A stretch of 64,000 nucleotides of DNA from Gilvirhabdus luticola (GCF_032583975.1 NZ_JAWHTF010000009.1); one strand, 5' to 3'; positions 33,612-42,980 are shown, numbered from the stretch's first letter. Notes: generated by a model not told the origin, from the sequence alone. Translations and numbers: made by a program.

Positions 33612-34616
33612 ATGAAAAATATTACTCTTGCAATTTTTATTTTGTTCATTAGCTATGCTTTTGCCTTAAACTCCAAAAGTTCAAACCCAGCATTAGATTT
33701 TCTCAACTCTTTATCAATAGAACAAAAAGAAAAAGCACTACTTCCATTTGGGCATATCACTAGGCAAGAATGGCATTTTTTACCTGGAGCCATGTGGCCA
33801 AGAGCAGGAATACATTTGTTTGAATTAGACCAAAACCAAATAGCCTTATTATTTGATTTATTAAAAAATAACTTGAGCGAAACAGGTTATGATAAAACCA
33901 TGAAGATTATTGATTTAGAAAATGTTCTTGCAGAGATGAGTGGTGATACAGACTTTAGGGATCCTGAAAAATATAGTATTGCCTTCTACGGAAACCCAGA
34001 AAAAGATAATGCATGGGCATGGTCTTTTGAAGGTCATCATGTGTCTTTAAACTTTACGATTGTTAATGGAAAAGTTACTATTGCTCCAAGATTTATGGGT
34101 GCAAGTCCAGCAATCATTCAGGAAGGTCATAGAAAAGGGGAAAAAACATTAGGGCAAGAAGAAGGACTTGGACTGATACTGATCAATAGTCTTTCTGATG
34201 AGCAAGTTCAAAAAGCTATTTTTCAAAAAGAATCATTTTTTGATATCGTTACCTCTAATGCAACCGAAGTCGGACCTCTAAGCAAAGTTGGAATTAAGAT
34301 ATCAGATTTAAATGACAAACAGCAAAACATTCTATGGGATTTGCTTGACGAATATCTTTCTACAATGCCAACGGAACTTGCTGAACAAAGAATGGAAAAT
34401 CTCAAAACCGAAGAGCTCAATGACATAAGGTTTGGTTGGGCAGGCTCTACGCAACTTGGTAAGCCACATTATTACAGAATACAAGGCAAAACATTTTTGG
34501 TTGAATTTGACAATACACAAAGTAATGCTAACCACATTCACTTGGTTTGGCGAGATTTTGATGGTGATTTTGGTCGTGATTTAATAGCAGAACATTATAA
34601 GAATTTGAAACATTAA
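33612..34616 (+). CDS. DUF3500 family exported protein
   Basis: This 334-residue protein has an N-terminal signal (MKNITLAIFILFISYAFA). The DUF3500 region follows: FLNSLSIEQKEKALLPF, EWHFLPGAM, WAWSFEGHHVSLNFT with the conserved EGHH, and near the end HIHLVWRDFDGDFGRDL. Length is standard. The family is widespread in Bacteroidota but its activity is not established; conserved histidines suggest metal binding. It is 2 bases after the DinB-like gene. Confidence 0.9.
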   Translation: MKNITLAIFILFISYAFALNSKSSNPALDFLNSLSIEQKEKALLPFGHITRQEWHFLPGAMWPRAGIHLFELDQNQIALLFDLLKNNLSETGYDKTMKIIDLENVLAEMSGDTDFRDPEKYSIAFYGNPEKDNAWAWSFEGHHVSLNFTIVNGKVTIAPRFMGASPAIIQEGHRKGEKTLGQEEGLGLILINSLSDEQVQKAIFQKESFFDIVTSNATEVGPLSKVGIKISDLNDKQQNILWDLLDEYLSTMPTELAEQRMENLKTEELNDIRFGWAGSTQLGKPHYYRIQGKTFLVEFDNTQSNANHIHLVWRDFDGDFGRDLIAEHYKNLKH

Positions 34617-34622
34617 CGAATA

Positions 34623-35474
34623 ATGGAGGTAATTAAAAAGTTTTTGGAGGTAGAATTATTTAGTATTAGCGAATATAAATTAAGGATTTATAATCTTGCT
34701 ATTCTACTTATTATTTTTCTTGTAACAAGATTTGTACTATGGCTAATTAAAAAAGCTCTTTTTAGAAAAACCAAATTTAGAAGACTGGACAGTGCTAATA
34801 CTTATGCTCTTTTTCAAATAATTAAATACGTGCTTTGGGTAATTGCCATTTCTTTAGCTCTTGAATCTATTGGAGTTAAAATTACCGTTTTAATTGCTGG
34901 TTCAGCTGCTTTGCTTGTTGGAGTTGGGCTTGGTTTACAACAAACATTTAATGATGTTATTTCAGGAATTATCTTACTGTCTGAAAAGTCAATAAAAATT
35001 GATGATATTCTCGAAATTGACGGAGATATAGTGAAAATTCAATCCATTGGTTTACGTACATCTAAAGGCTTAAATCGAGATGATATTTCTATTATAATTC
35101 CCAATTCACTTATCACAACAAGTAAAGTAATTAATTGGAGCCATCAATCCAGAAAAACACGATTTAAAATTGATGTTGGTGTAGCCTATGGTAGTGATGT
35201 AGATTTGGTTATTAGAATTTTAGAGGAAAGTGCATTTGAACATCCTGACGTGTTTGATAGAGATCTTGTAGAAGGAAGATTATTAAATTTTGGAAATTCT
35301 TCTTTAGATTTTCAATTGTACTTTTTTAGTAAAAATATTTTTAGAATCGATAAAGCCAAAAGTGATATAAGAAGAACAATCAATAAAAAATTTAAAGAGA
35401 ATAATATTACCATTCCATTCCCTCAAGTGGATGTGCACATGAAACCTGACGCAAAAAATAATTCTGATGAATAA
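34623..35474 (+). CDS. Small-conductance mechanosensitive channel (MscS family)
   Basis: This 283-residue inner-membrane channel has helices at about residues 20-40, 60-85 and the pore helix with GSAALLVGVGLGLQQTFND. A beta domain follows (IDDILEIDGDIVKIQSIGLR) and then the C-terminal region FKENNITIPFPQVDVHM. These are hallmark MscS segments. It releases solutes on osmotic downshock. It follows the DUF3500 gene by 6 bases and may be co-transcribed with it, though the roles look unrelated. Confidence 0.93.
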   Translation: MEVIKKFLEVELFSISEYKLRIYNLAILLIIFLVTRFVLWLIKKALFRKTKFRRLDSANTYALFQIIKYVLWVIAISLALESIGVKITVLIAGSAALLVGVGLGLQQTFNDVISGIILLSEKSIKIDDILEIDGDIVKIQSIGLRTSKGLNRDDISIIIPNSLITTSKVINWSHQSRKTRFKIDVGVAYGSDVDLVIRILEESAFEHPDVFDRDLVEGRLLNFGNSSLDFQLYFFSKNIFRIDKAKSDIRRTINKKFKENNITIPFPQVDVHMKPDAKNNSDE

Positions 35475-35533
35475 TATCTATAAAAGCAATTAGAAAATAA
35501 TTTAATACTATTACACACATTTAATATTTAAGA

Positions 35534-36310
35534 ATGAACGGTTATTTATTCGCAACATTACCTCTTTGGGCAATTTATTTAGGAATTGTTTTAATCATTA
35601 TATTATCTGTTAGAGGTGGAATAGCATTTGCCAGATGGCGAAAAAAACATATTGAAAAAGAAGATGATTCTTCAATCAATACTATAGTAGGTGCAACTTT
35701 AGGTTTGCTAGCTTTCATGTTGGCATTTACCTTTAATTTGAGTTCTAATAGGTTTGATGCGAGAAAACAATTCTTGCTTGAGGAGGTAAATTCAATCGAA
35801 ACCAGTTGGTTAAGAGCAGGCTTGATTGAACAACCCTTTAGTGACCAATTACAAAAAATGTTAGTAGAATATACTGAAGTCAGAATTTGGTTATTAGATA
35901 ATCCAAGCAATGTACAAGAAGCAATAAGAAAATCTGAAGACCTACAAAATACCATTTGGTTATTGCTAACTACCATGACAAAAAACAATATTGGTGATTC
36001 AAGGATTAATGCATTATTGATTGATTCGGTAAATAATATGTTCGATTATCAATCAAGGCGTATTGCAAAAGCATTTATTGATCGTATTCCAAACCTGATT
36101 TGGATTGCCCTTTTCGCGCTCATTATCATCGCCATGTTTGAAGTTGGTTATTTACTTGGGAAATCTGAAAAATCCAACTGGGTTATGGTGTTAGCCTTGT
36201 CTATGGCTTTTTCGGCCATTATTATCATTATAGTAGATCTAGATAGCTCAAAAGGAAATATTACGGTAAACAATCAGGCATTGTTTGATATGTATGATCG
36301 GATAAAATAA
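35534..36310 (+). CDS. Bestrophin-like/DUF4239-type membrane protein
   Basis: This 258-residue membrane protein has helices near residues 10-28, 52-72, 185-210 and 218-238. The motif GATLGLLAFMLAFTFNLSS, followed by a charged RFDARKQFLLEEVNSIETSW, is typical of DUF4239/bestrophin-like bacterial proteins. It starts 59 bases after the MscS gene and is followed after 1 base by a cation transporter gene. Its activity is not established; an ion-channel-like role is only suggested by the family name. Confidence 0.75.
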   Translation: MNGYLFATLPLWAIYLGIVLIIILSVRGGIAFARWRKKHIEKEDDSSINTIVGATLGLLAFMLAFTFNLSSNRFDARKQFLLEEVNSIETSWLRAGLIEQPFSDQLQKMLVEYTEVRIWLLDNPSNVQEAIRKSEDLQNTIWLLLTTMTKNNIGDSRINALLIDSVNNMFDYQSRRIAKAFIDRIPNLIWIALFALIIIAMFEVGYLLGKSEKSNWVMVLALSMAFSAIIIIIVDLDSSKGNITVNNQALFDMYDRIK

Positions 36311-36311
36311 A

Positions 36312-36944
36312 ATGACAGACCACAAAAGTCTTTACAGAATAGCACTCTTACTTGCTATCATTACCATTATTTACAATGTGGTAGAAGGTTTCATCTCTAC
36401 CTATTTTGGATATGAAGATGAGAGCCTTGCATTGTTTGGTTTTGGTATAGACAGTTTTATAGAAGTCATCTCTGGTTTAGGCATTGCACACATGGTGTTA
36501 AGAATACAAAACAATCCAAACAGTAATAGAGACAACTTTGAAAGAACAGCATTAAGAATTACCGGTGTTGCCTTTTATATATTGGTTTTTGGACTTGTTA
36601 TTACAAGCGTGTATAATATCTGGACTGGTCATAAACCAATCACTACATTTTGGGGTGTTGTTATTTCTGTAATTTCTATTTTGGTGATGTGGATTTTGGT
36701 TTTCTCTAAAAGAAAGGTTGGCAAACAACTTAACTCCGAACCTATTCTGGCAGATGCCAACTGCACTTTGGTTTGCATCTATATGTCTATCATTCTACTG
36801 GTAAGTAGTGGTATTTATGAGCTGTTTCACATTGGGTATATTGATAGTATTGGTACTTTGGGCTTGGCGTATTTTGCATTTAACGAAGGCAAAGAATGTT
36901 TTGAAAAAGCCAATTGCGATAAATATTGCTCTTGTGATGATTAG
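36312..36944 (+). CDS. Cation efflux (CDF-like) transporter
   Basis: This 210-residue membrane protein has about six hydrophobic helices. Acidic and polar residues in GFGIDSFIEVISGLGIAHM sit where CDF transporters hold metal ligands, and ADANCTLVCIYMSI is the second such site. It lacks the usual cytoplasmic C-terminal domain and instead ends in a short cysteine-rich tail (CFEKANCDKYCSCDD) that may bind metal. Its stop lies 2 bases from the end of the convergent RNA methyltransferase gene. Confidence 0.8.
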   Translation: MTDHKSLYRIALLLAIITIIYNVVEGFISTYFGYEDESLALFGFGIDSFIEVISGLGIAHMVLRIQNNPNSNRDNFERTALRITGVAFYILVFGLVITSVYNIWTGHKPITTFWGVVISVISILVMWILVFSKRKVGKQLNSEPILADANCTLVCIYMSIILLVSSGIYELFHIGYIDSIGTLGLAYFAFNEGKECFEKANCDKYCSCDD

Positions 36945-36946
36945 TT

Positions 36947-38104
36947 TTAATTTTGGTATTTCGCCTTTTTACTGCCTTCGTACATTTCGTACTTTACCAA
37001 ACGTGCTTCCAGCTTGGCATTAAAGAGTTTTATCTTTCGGGAAGGTCTTAAGCCAACATGTTTTAAAGCTTCCAGATTAGACGTGATAAACCAGGCATTA
37101 GTATTTGGGTAGCCTTGTTTCAAAGTATCACCAATATCTTTATAAAAGGCTTCCATATCTAAATCCAATCGCTCTCCATAAGGCGGATTGAAAACCATGT
37201 GCAGCTTCTCCTCGCCTGCTTTTTGGGTTTTAAAGAAATCTTCATGTTTTATGGTTATAAACTCATCTAGATGAGCGTTTTTTATATTGGCTTTAGCTTT
37301 ACTCACAGCACTTGGCGATTTATCATAACCAATGATCTTATGATGAAAATCTCTGGTTTTTTTTAATAAAGATTCCTCAATGGTTTCAAACAGATCGACA
37401 TCCCAATCCTGCCAACGTTCAAAGGCAAATTCTTTGCGCATCAAATTTGGCGGAATGTTACAGGCTATCATAGCAGCTTCAGCCAGAATGGTTCCACTAC
37501 CGCACATGGGATCCATAAAATCAGATTGTCCATCCCAACCAGACAACATCACCAAACCAGCGGCAAGCACTTCGTTAATTGGTGCAATATTGGTTGCTGT
37601 TTTGTAACCACGTCTATGCAAGGATTCGCCAGAAGTGTCCAAAGAAATCGTACAAACCTGCCTGTCTATATGCACATTGATCTTTAAATCTGGAAAACGC
37701 AAATCTACATTTGGTCTTTCTTTGGTGGTATCACGAAACTTATCTACAATGGCGTCTTTGGTTTTTAGTGCAATATATTTGGAATGTGTAAAAACATTAG
37801 AATGTACAGTGGAGTCTATAGCCAATGAGCCTGTTGGTTTCATATATTTGTCCCAAGACATTTTGTAAACCTGATCATACAAATCTTGCTCACTTAAAAC
37901 ACGGAAAGTTTTAATGGGTTTTAAAATTTTAATGGCAGTTCTTAAGGCTAGATTGGCTTTGTACATAAAGCCTTTGTCGCCAACAAAACTAACATTACGA
38001 ACTCCAATTTTTAAATCTTGAGCGCCTAACTGTTTGAGTTCGTTTGCCAGTAATTCTTCAAAGCCAAATAATGTTTTGGCAACCATGTTAAAATTATTCT
38101 CCAT
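36947..38104 (-). CDS. THUMP domain RNA methyltransferase (RlmL N-terminal/RlmK-like family)
   Basis: This 385-residue SAM-dependent enzyme starts best at ATG 38104 (MENNFNMVAKTLFG), not at a GTG three codons upstream. A THUMP domain covers about residues 40-160. The Rossmann methyltransferase region has FMDPMCGSGTILAEAAMIA and the catalytic-type motif VFNPPYGERLD. These match the N2-guanine methyltransferase family acting on 23S rRNA or tRNA. The gene shares a palindromic divergent promoter with the methyltransferase at 38163. Confidence 0.93.
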   Translation of the reverse strand: MENNFNMVAKTLFGFEELLANELKQLGAQDLKIGVRNVSFVGDKGFMYKANLALRTAIKILKPIKTFRVLSEQDLYDQVYKMSWDKYMKPTGSLAIDSTVHSNVFTHSKYIALKTKDAIVDKFRDTTKERPNVDLRFPDLKINVHIDRQVCTISLDTSGESLHRRGYKTATNIAPINEVLAAGLVMLSGWDGQSDFMDPMCGSGTILAEAAMIACNIPPNLMRKEFAFERWQDWDVDLFETIEESLLKKTRDFHHKIIGYDKSPSAVSKAKANIKNAHLDEFITIKHEDFFKTQKAGEEKLHMVFNPPYGERLDLDMEAFYKDIGDTLKQGYPNTNAWFITSNLEALKHVGLRPSRKIKLFNAKLEARLVKYEMYEGSKKAKYQN

Positions 38105-38124
38105 TGCAATCACAAAATAGATTG

Positions 38125-38143
38125 CAAAAATACAGTATTTTTG
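38125..38143. promoter_or_regulatory. Palindromic divergent promoter: two abutting -7 boxes
   Basis: CAAAAATAC, then one central base, then GTATTTTTG make a 19-base near-perfect palindrome. TATTTTTG reads as a -7 box rightwards (38136-38143) toward the gene at 38163 and leftwards (38132-38125) toward the gene at 38104. Predicted starts are near 38147 and 38121. Confidence 0.55.
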
Positions 38144-38162
38144 TAGTGTTACACGCGCATAT

Positions 38163-38894
38163 ATGATAAAAGAGAAAACATCGTGGTACGCTTCATGGTT
38201 TGATACACCTTACTACCATATGCTCTACAAAGAGAGAAACCAATATGAAGCACGAATGTTTATGGATAATCTGACCAGCTATTTAAATATTCCTGTTGGC
38301 TCCAAAATATTAGATCTTGCCTGTGGAAGAGGACGACATTCCAGATATTTAAACTCTATTGGATACGATGTTACAGGCGTTGACCTATCTATAAACAGTA
38401 TTGCCTTTGCCAAACAATTTGAAAATGACACACTTCATTTTGAAGTTCACAATATGTGTAAATCTTATAGTGAACAGTTTGATGCGGTTTTTAATCTGTT
38501 TACCAGTTTTGGGTATTTTGATAAAGAGGAAAACAACTTAAAAACCATTCAGGCCATAAAAGCCGATTTGAACGAGTCTGGTTTTGGTGTTATTGATTTT
38601 ATGAATTCTAAACATGTAATTGATACGTTGGTTCCTGAAGACACAAAAACAGTTGAAGGTATTACGTTTCATCAAAAGAGATATTTGCAGGATGGTTATA
38701 TTTTTAAAGACATCCGTTTTAATGCAGATGGCAAAGATTATAGTTTTCAAGAACGTGTAAGAGCCTTTACTTTAGAAGATTTTGAAACACTTTTTGAGCA
38801 AGCTGAAGTACATTTACTGGATGTGTTTGGCGATTATAAATTAAACCGCTATGACGAAAAAACGTCTGAACGACTAATCATGATTTTTAAATAA
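38163..38894 (+). CDS. Class I SAM-dependent methyltransferase
   Basis: This 243-residue enzyme has WYASWFDTPYYHMLYKER at the N-terminus and the SAM motif ILDLACGRGRHSRYLNSIG, followed by VTGVDLSINSIAFAKQ and VFNLFTSFGYF. The pattern is the Methyltransf_25-type fold. The substrate is unknown. It is divergent from the THUMP methyltransferase and is followed immediately (0 bases) by the ZIP gene, so the two and the next gene form one operon. Confidence 0.9.
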   Translation: MIKEKTSWYASWFDTPYYHMLYKERNQYEARMFMDNLTSYLNIPVGSKILDLACGRGRHSRYLNSIGYDVTGVDLSINSIAFAKQFENDTLHFEVHNMCKSYSEQFDAVFNLFTSFGYFDKEENNLKTIQAIKADLNESGFGVIDFMNSKHVIDTLVPEDTKTVEGITFHQKRYLQDGYIFKDIRFNADGKDYSFQERVRAFTLEDFETLFEQAEVHLLDVFGDYKLNRYDEKTSERLIMIFK

Positions 38895-39566
38895 ATGACA
38901 GCGATTATACTTCCAATTATTTCAGTTCTTCTTGGGTTTTTATTAGTCCTGATTTTTAAGCCATCACAGCAAAGTAATTTAAAACTACTATTGGCTTTTA
39001 GCGGTGCTTTTTTATTATCAATAACTGTTTTTGATTTTTTACCAGAAGTATATCAGCACCAAGGTAAACACGTTGGTTTGTTTATCATGATTGGTATTTT
39101 GTTGCAAATCATTTTGGAATTTTTATCTAAAGGTGCCGAACATGGTCATTTGCATTTAGATAAGAACTCGCAGGTTTTTCCTTGGTTATTGTTTATCAGT
39201 TTAAGTATTCATTCACTCTTGGAAGGTATGCCAATAGAAGCACATCATAACCTGATTTATGGTGTTGTGATACATAAGTTACCAATTGCCATTATTTTAT
39301 CAATCTTCTTTTTGGCATCACAATTAAGCAAAGTTAAGATTGCATTCTTTTTAATTCTGTTTGCTTTGATGACACCGCTCGGTGTAATTTTGTCAAATCA
39401 ATTGGAATTCGTTCAAACTTATTACACACAAATTTCTGGATTGGTAATTGGTATTTTTCTTCACATTTCAACTATTATTTTGTTTGAAAGTAACGCAGGA
39501 CATAAATTCAATCTTACAAAATTACTTACCATTGTTATGGCTGTGATTATTGCCTACATTATATAA
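38895..39566 (+). CDS. ZIP-family metal transporter
   Basis: This 223-residue inner-membrane protein has about seven hydrophobic helices. The ZIP metal-site motifs are seen: HSLLEGMPIEAHH in one helix and HKLPIAIIL in the next, plus a histidine loop HGHLHLD near residue 75. Length is at the short end of the family. It probably takes up zinc or another divalent metal. The start directly follows the upstream methyltransferase stop and its own stop overlaps the next start by one base, indicating an operon. Confidence 0.88.
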   Translation: MTAIILPIISVLLGFLLVLIFKPSQQSNLKLLLAFSGAFLLSITVFDFLPEVYQHQGKHVGLFIMIGILLQIILEFLSKGAEHGHLHLDKNSQVFPWLLFISLSIHSLLEGMPIEAHHNLIYGVVIHKLPIAIILSIFFLASQLSKVKIAFFLILFALMTPLGVILSNQLEFVQTYYTQISGLVIGIFLHISTIILFESNAGHKFNLTKLLTIVMAVIIAYII

Positions 39567-39994
39567 TGTTCAGTAAAGAAGAATCTAAACACATACGAGA
39601 AGAATTTTGGACGAGCTTTGGGAAATCGTTTCCCAGAAAATGGATTTTGTATAATACCAAAATAAAGGGTTTGTCTTTTAAATTTCATTTTGATGTAAAA
39701 TCTGCTTTAGTGGCTATAGATTTGGAAGACGACCTAGAAAACCGAATCAATTATTGGGAAAAACTGTTGAACTTAAAATCGATCTTAACCGAAGAATATT
39801 TACCAGATGCCATATTTGAAGAGGTTTATTTTTTAGAAAATAGTAAAGAAATCTCTCGTGTATATGTTCCTTTAAATAAAAAAGTCTCTATTCATAATAA
39901 AAATACTTGGCAAGATGTAATGGTGTTTTTCAATGAAAAAATGACCTTGTTTGAAGCTTTTTTGGAAGAGTATAAAGATATTATTAAAGGGTAA
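39566..39994 (+). CDS. DUF4268 domain-containing protein
   Basis: This 142-residue soluble protein is recognised as DUF4268 from MFSKEESKHIREEFWTSFG and WEKLLNLKSILTEEYLPDA. No catalytic motif is clear. Some members lie next to restriction or DNA-binding domains, but this one is the stand-alone form. It overlaps the ZIP stop by one base and its 3' end overlaps the convergent GNAT gene by 11 bases. Confidence 0.85.
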   Translation: MFSKEESKHIREEFWTSFGKSFPRKWILYNTKIKGLSFKFHFDVKSALVAIDLEDDLENRINYWEKLLNLKSILTEEYLPDAIFEEVYFLENSKEISRVYVPLNKKVSIHNKNTWQDVMVFFNEKMTLFEAFLEEYKDIIKG

Positions 39995-40478
39995 TTTTTT
40001 TCTCCATTACATAGTCATCCATAACAAAACCACCACCTATGTCCATTACTATTGGACCTTTATTTATAAACCCAATCCTTTCATAGAACTTTCCAGCACT
40101 GTTATGTTTGTTTACCGTAAGTCTAATGGTATTTAGCCCTTCAGCTTTTGCTTTACTTTCAATAAAAGTAATTGCACCTTTACCTATATTATTACCTCTA
40201 TAATCAAATGAAACATAAATTTTACTTAAAAACAATACGCTGCCTTCTTTAAGTATTGAAAGATACCCAACTGGTGCTTCCTCAAAGTAAATAATATAAT
40301 ATTGATATCCTTCTTTAATTTGAGATGTTATAGCTTCAACAGATTGAAACTTGTTAAGCATATAATCAACTTGATCTAGCCCAATTATAGGTATATAATG
40401 TTGGCGCCAAATACTATCTGCCAGTTGCTCTATTAACAAATACTCGTTGGTGTTTGATGCAATTCTAAAATCTATCAT
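39984..40478 (-). CDS. GNAT family N-acetyltransferase
   Basis: This 164-residue enzyme has the GNAT acetyl-CoA fold: LSKIYVSFDYRGNNIGKGAI is motif A with R-G-x-x-I-G-K, preceded by YYIIYFEEAPVGYLSI. KHNSAGKFYERIGF closes the domain. The substrate amine is unknown. It overlaps the DUF4268 gene's end by 11 bases and starts 2 bases after the hemolysin III-type gene's stop, so it belongs to the same leftward run. Confidence 0.9.
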   Translation of the reverse strand: MIDFRIASNTNEYLLIEQLADSIWRQHYIPIIGLDQVDYMLNKFQSVEAITSQIKEGYQYYIIYFEEAPVGYLSILKEGSVLFLSKIYVSFDYRGNNIGKGAITFIESKAKAEGLNTIRLTVNKHNSAGKFYERIGFINKGPIVMDIGGGFVMDDYVMEKKITL

Positions 40479-40480
40479 AT

Positions 40481-41107
40481 TTAGATTATATATTTAAATA
40501 TCATAAAAAAATGACAAATCGCACCACCAAGTACAAAGAAATGCCAGACAACATGATTGTACGGAATTCTTTCTATTACATAAAATACAATGCCTAATGT
40601 GTAGAACAGACCTCCTGCGAAAAGGAATAATATGGCATTGTATTCTACATTATCTGATAAGGCTGAAAAATCAAAAACAATCAACCAACCCATAACCAGA
40701 TATAGAAGCGTTGAAAATATTTCGAACCTACCTGTAAAGAACAATTTGAGAATAATGCCAAATATAGCAATTCCCCAAACGGTCCAAAACAAAGGCCAAC
40801 CTCTACTCTGCTCTAACGTAATTAATAGAACTGGTGTATAGGTACCTGCTATGAGAAAGTAAATACTAATATGGTCAACTATTCTAAAATAGTGTTTATG
40901 AAAATCTGGTCTTACAGAATGGTATAATGCAGAAGCTGAAAATAAAGTAATAATAGAAATGCCATAAACAATAACACTAAACAAACTCCAATCTGTTTTT
41001 TGAGTATTGTGTCGAATAAGTAGTATAAGCCCAACTATTCCTAATAAGGCACCAAAACCATGAGTTAAAGCATTTAATTGTTCTTCTCGCTTACTTTGAT
41101 GTCTCAT
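40481..41107 (-). CDS. Hemolysin III/PAQR family membrane protein
   Basis: This 208-residue protein has seven hydrophobic helices. The PAQR signature appears in NALTHGFGALLGIVG, SASALYHSVRPD, RIVDHISIYFLIAGTYTP and HVVWHFFVLGGAICHF, with histidines and aspartate that form the zinc site. Bacterial members (TrhA) are linked to membrane-lipid homeostasis. Its start overlaps the end of the DUF4294 gene by 17 bases. Confidence 0.92.
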   Translation of the reverse strand: MRHQSKREEQLNALTHGFGALLGIVGLILLIRHNTQKTDWSLFSVIVYGISIITLFSASALYHSVRPDFHKHYFRIVDHISIYFLIAGTYTPVLLITLEQSRGWPLFWTVWGIAIFGIILKLFFTGRFEIFSTLLYLVMGWLIVFDFSALSDNVEYNAILFLFAGGLFYTLGIVFYVIERIPYNHVVWHFFVLGGAICHFFMIFKYII

Positions 41108-41789
41108 TTAAAGCAGTTTTTTCATTAGGCTTCAACCATTTTTCGGTAAGTTCAAAAAAATCAAATTCAATAGCAGGTTCCTGTCTTTCTAAAACACCAC
41201 TTTGGAAATTACGCTGTAAAATATCCTCAATTAAGTAGTGTTCCTTTAAATTTTCAGGATCAAATTCTGTTTTCAGAGAAATATCAAACAGTTTTGCTGT
41301 ATTGTTATACCAAAAAGCTCTCCATCCTGTTCGGAGTTCTTTAACAAGATCGAATGTTGTCTTACCTGTTTGTCTTTGAATCAATACAACTAATATCTGG
41401 CCTTCAGTTCTTGTTAATTTTTTAAGCTCGTCTGAAAACTCTCCTTCAATATATTTTTGAATTCTTTTAGTATATACTTTTTTATCACTTTTTTTTTCTA
41501 GAAGTTCAAGTCTTTCGTTGAGTGTCTGTAAACGTTCAGCAGCCAATTTGGCATAAGGATAAACCTTAATTGTTTTTCGTCTTAAGATGAGATAACGCTT
41601 TCGGTCTTCTTTACTATTAAACTGAAGTTTATGTAACAACATAACCTCATCTAGGTTGATAGTATTTGTAGCAATAGAATCTCCTTCTACCAAAATATAA
41701 TCATACTCCAAAGAGTCTTGTTCGACTTCATTGACTTGAGCAAAACAAAGCATTGGAAAAATTATAAAAATATAGATAAAGTACTTCAT
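41091..41789 (-). CDS. DUF4294 family exported protein
   Basis: This 232-residue protein begins at ATG 41789, giving signal MKYFIYIFIIFPMLCFAQ; a longer frame from 41816 would add an untypical N-terminus. DUF4294 is seen in IKVYPYAKLAAERLQTL, YIEGEFSDELKKLTRTEGQI and GWRAFWYNNTAKLFDISL. It is a Bacteroidota periplasmic family of unknown role. It overlaps the hemolysin III gene by 17 bases, suggesting translational coupling. Confidence 0.9.
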   Translation of the reverse strand: MKYFIYIFIIFPMLCFAQVNEVEQDSLEYDYILVEGDSIATNTINLDEVMLLHKLQFNSKEDRKRYLILRRKTIKVYPYAKLAAERLQTLNERLELLEKKSDKKVYTKRIQKYIEGEFSDELKKLTRTEGQILVVLIQRQTGKTTFDLVKELRTGWRAFWYNNTAKLFDISLKTEFDPENLKEHYLIEDILQRNFQSGVLERQEPAIEFDFFELTEKWLKPNEKTALNETSK

Positions 41790-41888
41790 ATTTATACTTA
41801 CAAAAAATCGATTCAAATTTAGTAATTTACATACTGTAAAACCTTAATTTCTTATTAATATTGCTATTTTAGTACAAATTTTTTACAG

Positions 41889-42977
41889 ATGGCAAAGAAG
41901 AAAATATTGAATAAAAAATCACTTGACTTTTTAGAGAAATATCTAAATAATGCTGCTCCAACCGGATATGAATGGGATGGGCAAAAACTATGGATGGATT
42001 ATTTAAAACCTTATGTCGATGAATTTATTACAGATACTTATGGTACTGCAGTAGGAGTTATAAACCCTAAAGCCAAATATAAAGTGGTTATAGAAGGTCA
42101 TGCCGATGAAATTTCTTGGTATGTCAATTATATTTCAGACAACGGACTTATATATGTCATCAGAAATGGAGGTAGCGATCATCAGATTGCACCGAGTAAA
42201 ATTGTAAATATTCATACAAAAAATGGGATTATTAAAGGAGTTTTTGGCTGGCCTGCAATTCATACACGTAGCCGAACAAAAGAAGAACCACCAAAACCTG
42301 ATAATATTACCATAGATATTGGAGCCAAAGATAAGGCAGAAGTGGAAAAACTTGGTGTTCATGTAGGCTGCGTGATTACTTATCCTGATGAATTCCATAT
42401 CCTCAATGGCGATAAATTTGTTTGTCGTGCGCTGGACAATAGAATGGGTGGATTTATGATTGCTGAAGTTGCCAGATTGCTGCATGATAATAAGAAGAAA
42501 CTTCCTTTTGGATTGTACATTACAAATTCTGTTCAAGAAGAAATTGGTCTTCGTGGTGCCGAAATGATTACGCAAACGATAAAACCTAACGTAGCTATCG
42601 TCACAGATGTAACACACGATACTACGACACCAATGATTGATAAGAAAAAGGAAGGGCATTTGGAGATTGGTTTAGGACCTGTTGTTGCTTACGCACCAGC
42701 AGTACAACAAAAATTACGTGATTTAATTATTGATACAGCCGAAGAAAAGAAAATACCTTTTCAGCGTTCAGCATTATCTCGAGCAACAGGAACAGATACA
42801 GATGCATTCGCTTATAGCAATGGTGGTGTTGCCAGCGCCTTAATCTCTTTGCCTTTAAGATATATGCATACCACCGTAGAAATGGTTCACAGAGATGATG
42901 TTGAAAATGTAATTAGAATAATTTATGAAAGTCTTCTTAAAATAAAAGAAGGAGATACTTTTAGCTATTTTGAATAG
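41889..42977 (+). CDS. M42 family metallopeptidase
   Basis: This 362-residue aminopeptidase has the metal-binding pattern of M42: His in VIEGHADEISW, Asp in CRALDNRMGGF, Glu pair in VQEEIGLRGAE, Asp in VTDVTHDTTTP and His in HTTVEMVHRDDV. Length is standard. It is probably cytoplasmic, since there is no signal peptide. It is transcribed alone and divergent from the DUF4294 gene. Downstream is a degenerate palindromic repeat. Confidence 0.92.
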   Translation: MAKKKILNKKSLDFLEKYLNNAAPTGYEWDGQKLWMDYLKPYVDEFITDTYGTAVGVINPKAKYKVVIEGHADEISWYVNYISDNGLIYVIRNGGSDHQIAPSKIVNIHTKNGIIKGVFGWPAIHTRSRTKEEPPKPDNITIDIGAKDKAEVEKLGVHVGCVITYPDEFHILNGDKFVCRALDNRMGGFMIAEVARLLHDNKKKLPFGLYITNSVQEEIGLRGAEMITQTIKPNVAIVTDVTHDTTTPMIDKKKEGHLEIGLGPVVAYAPAVQQKLRDLIIDTAEEKKIPFQRSALSRATGTDTDAFAYSNGGVASALISLPLRYMHTTVEMVHRDDVENVIRIIYESLLKIKEGDTFSYFE

Positions 42978-42980
42978 TTT

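Noticed and set aside
35575..35988. 137-codon minus frame inside the DUF4239-type gene
   Set aside because: It is antisense to a hydrophobic membrane-protein gene; its composition is a mirror of that gene.
42135..42659. 174-codon minus-strand frame inside the M42 peptidase gene
   Set aside because: It lies fully inside a gene with complete metal-ligand motifs and has no family-like sequence; AT-rich genes often give long shadow frames.
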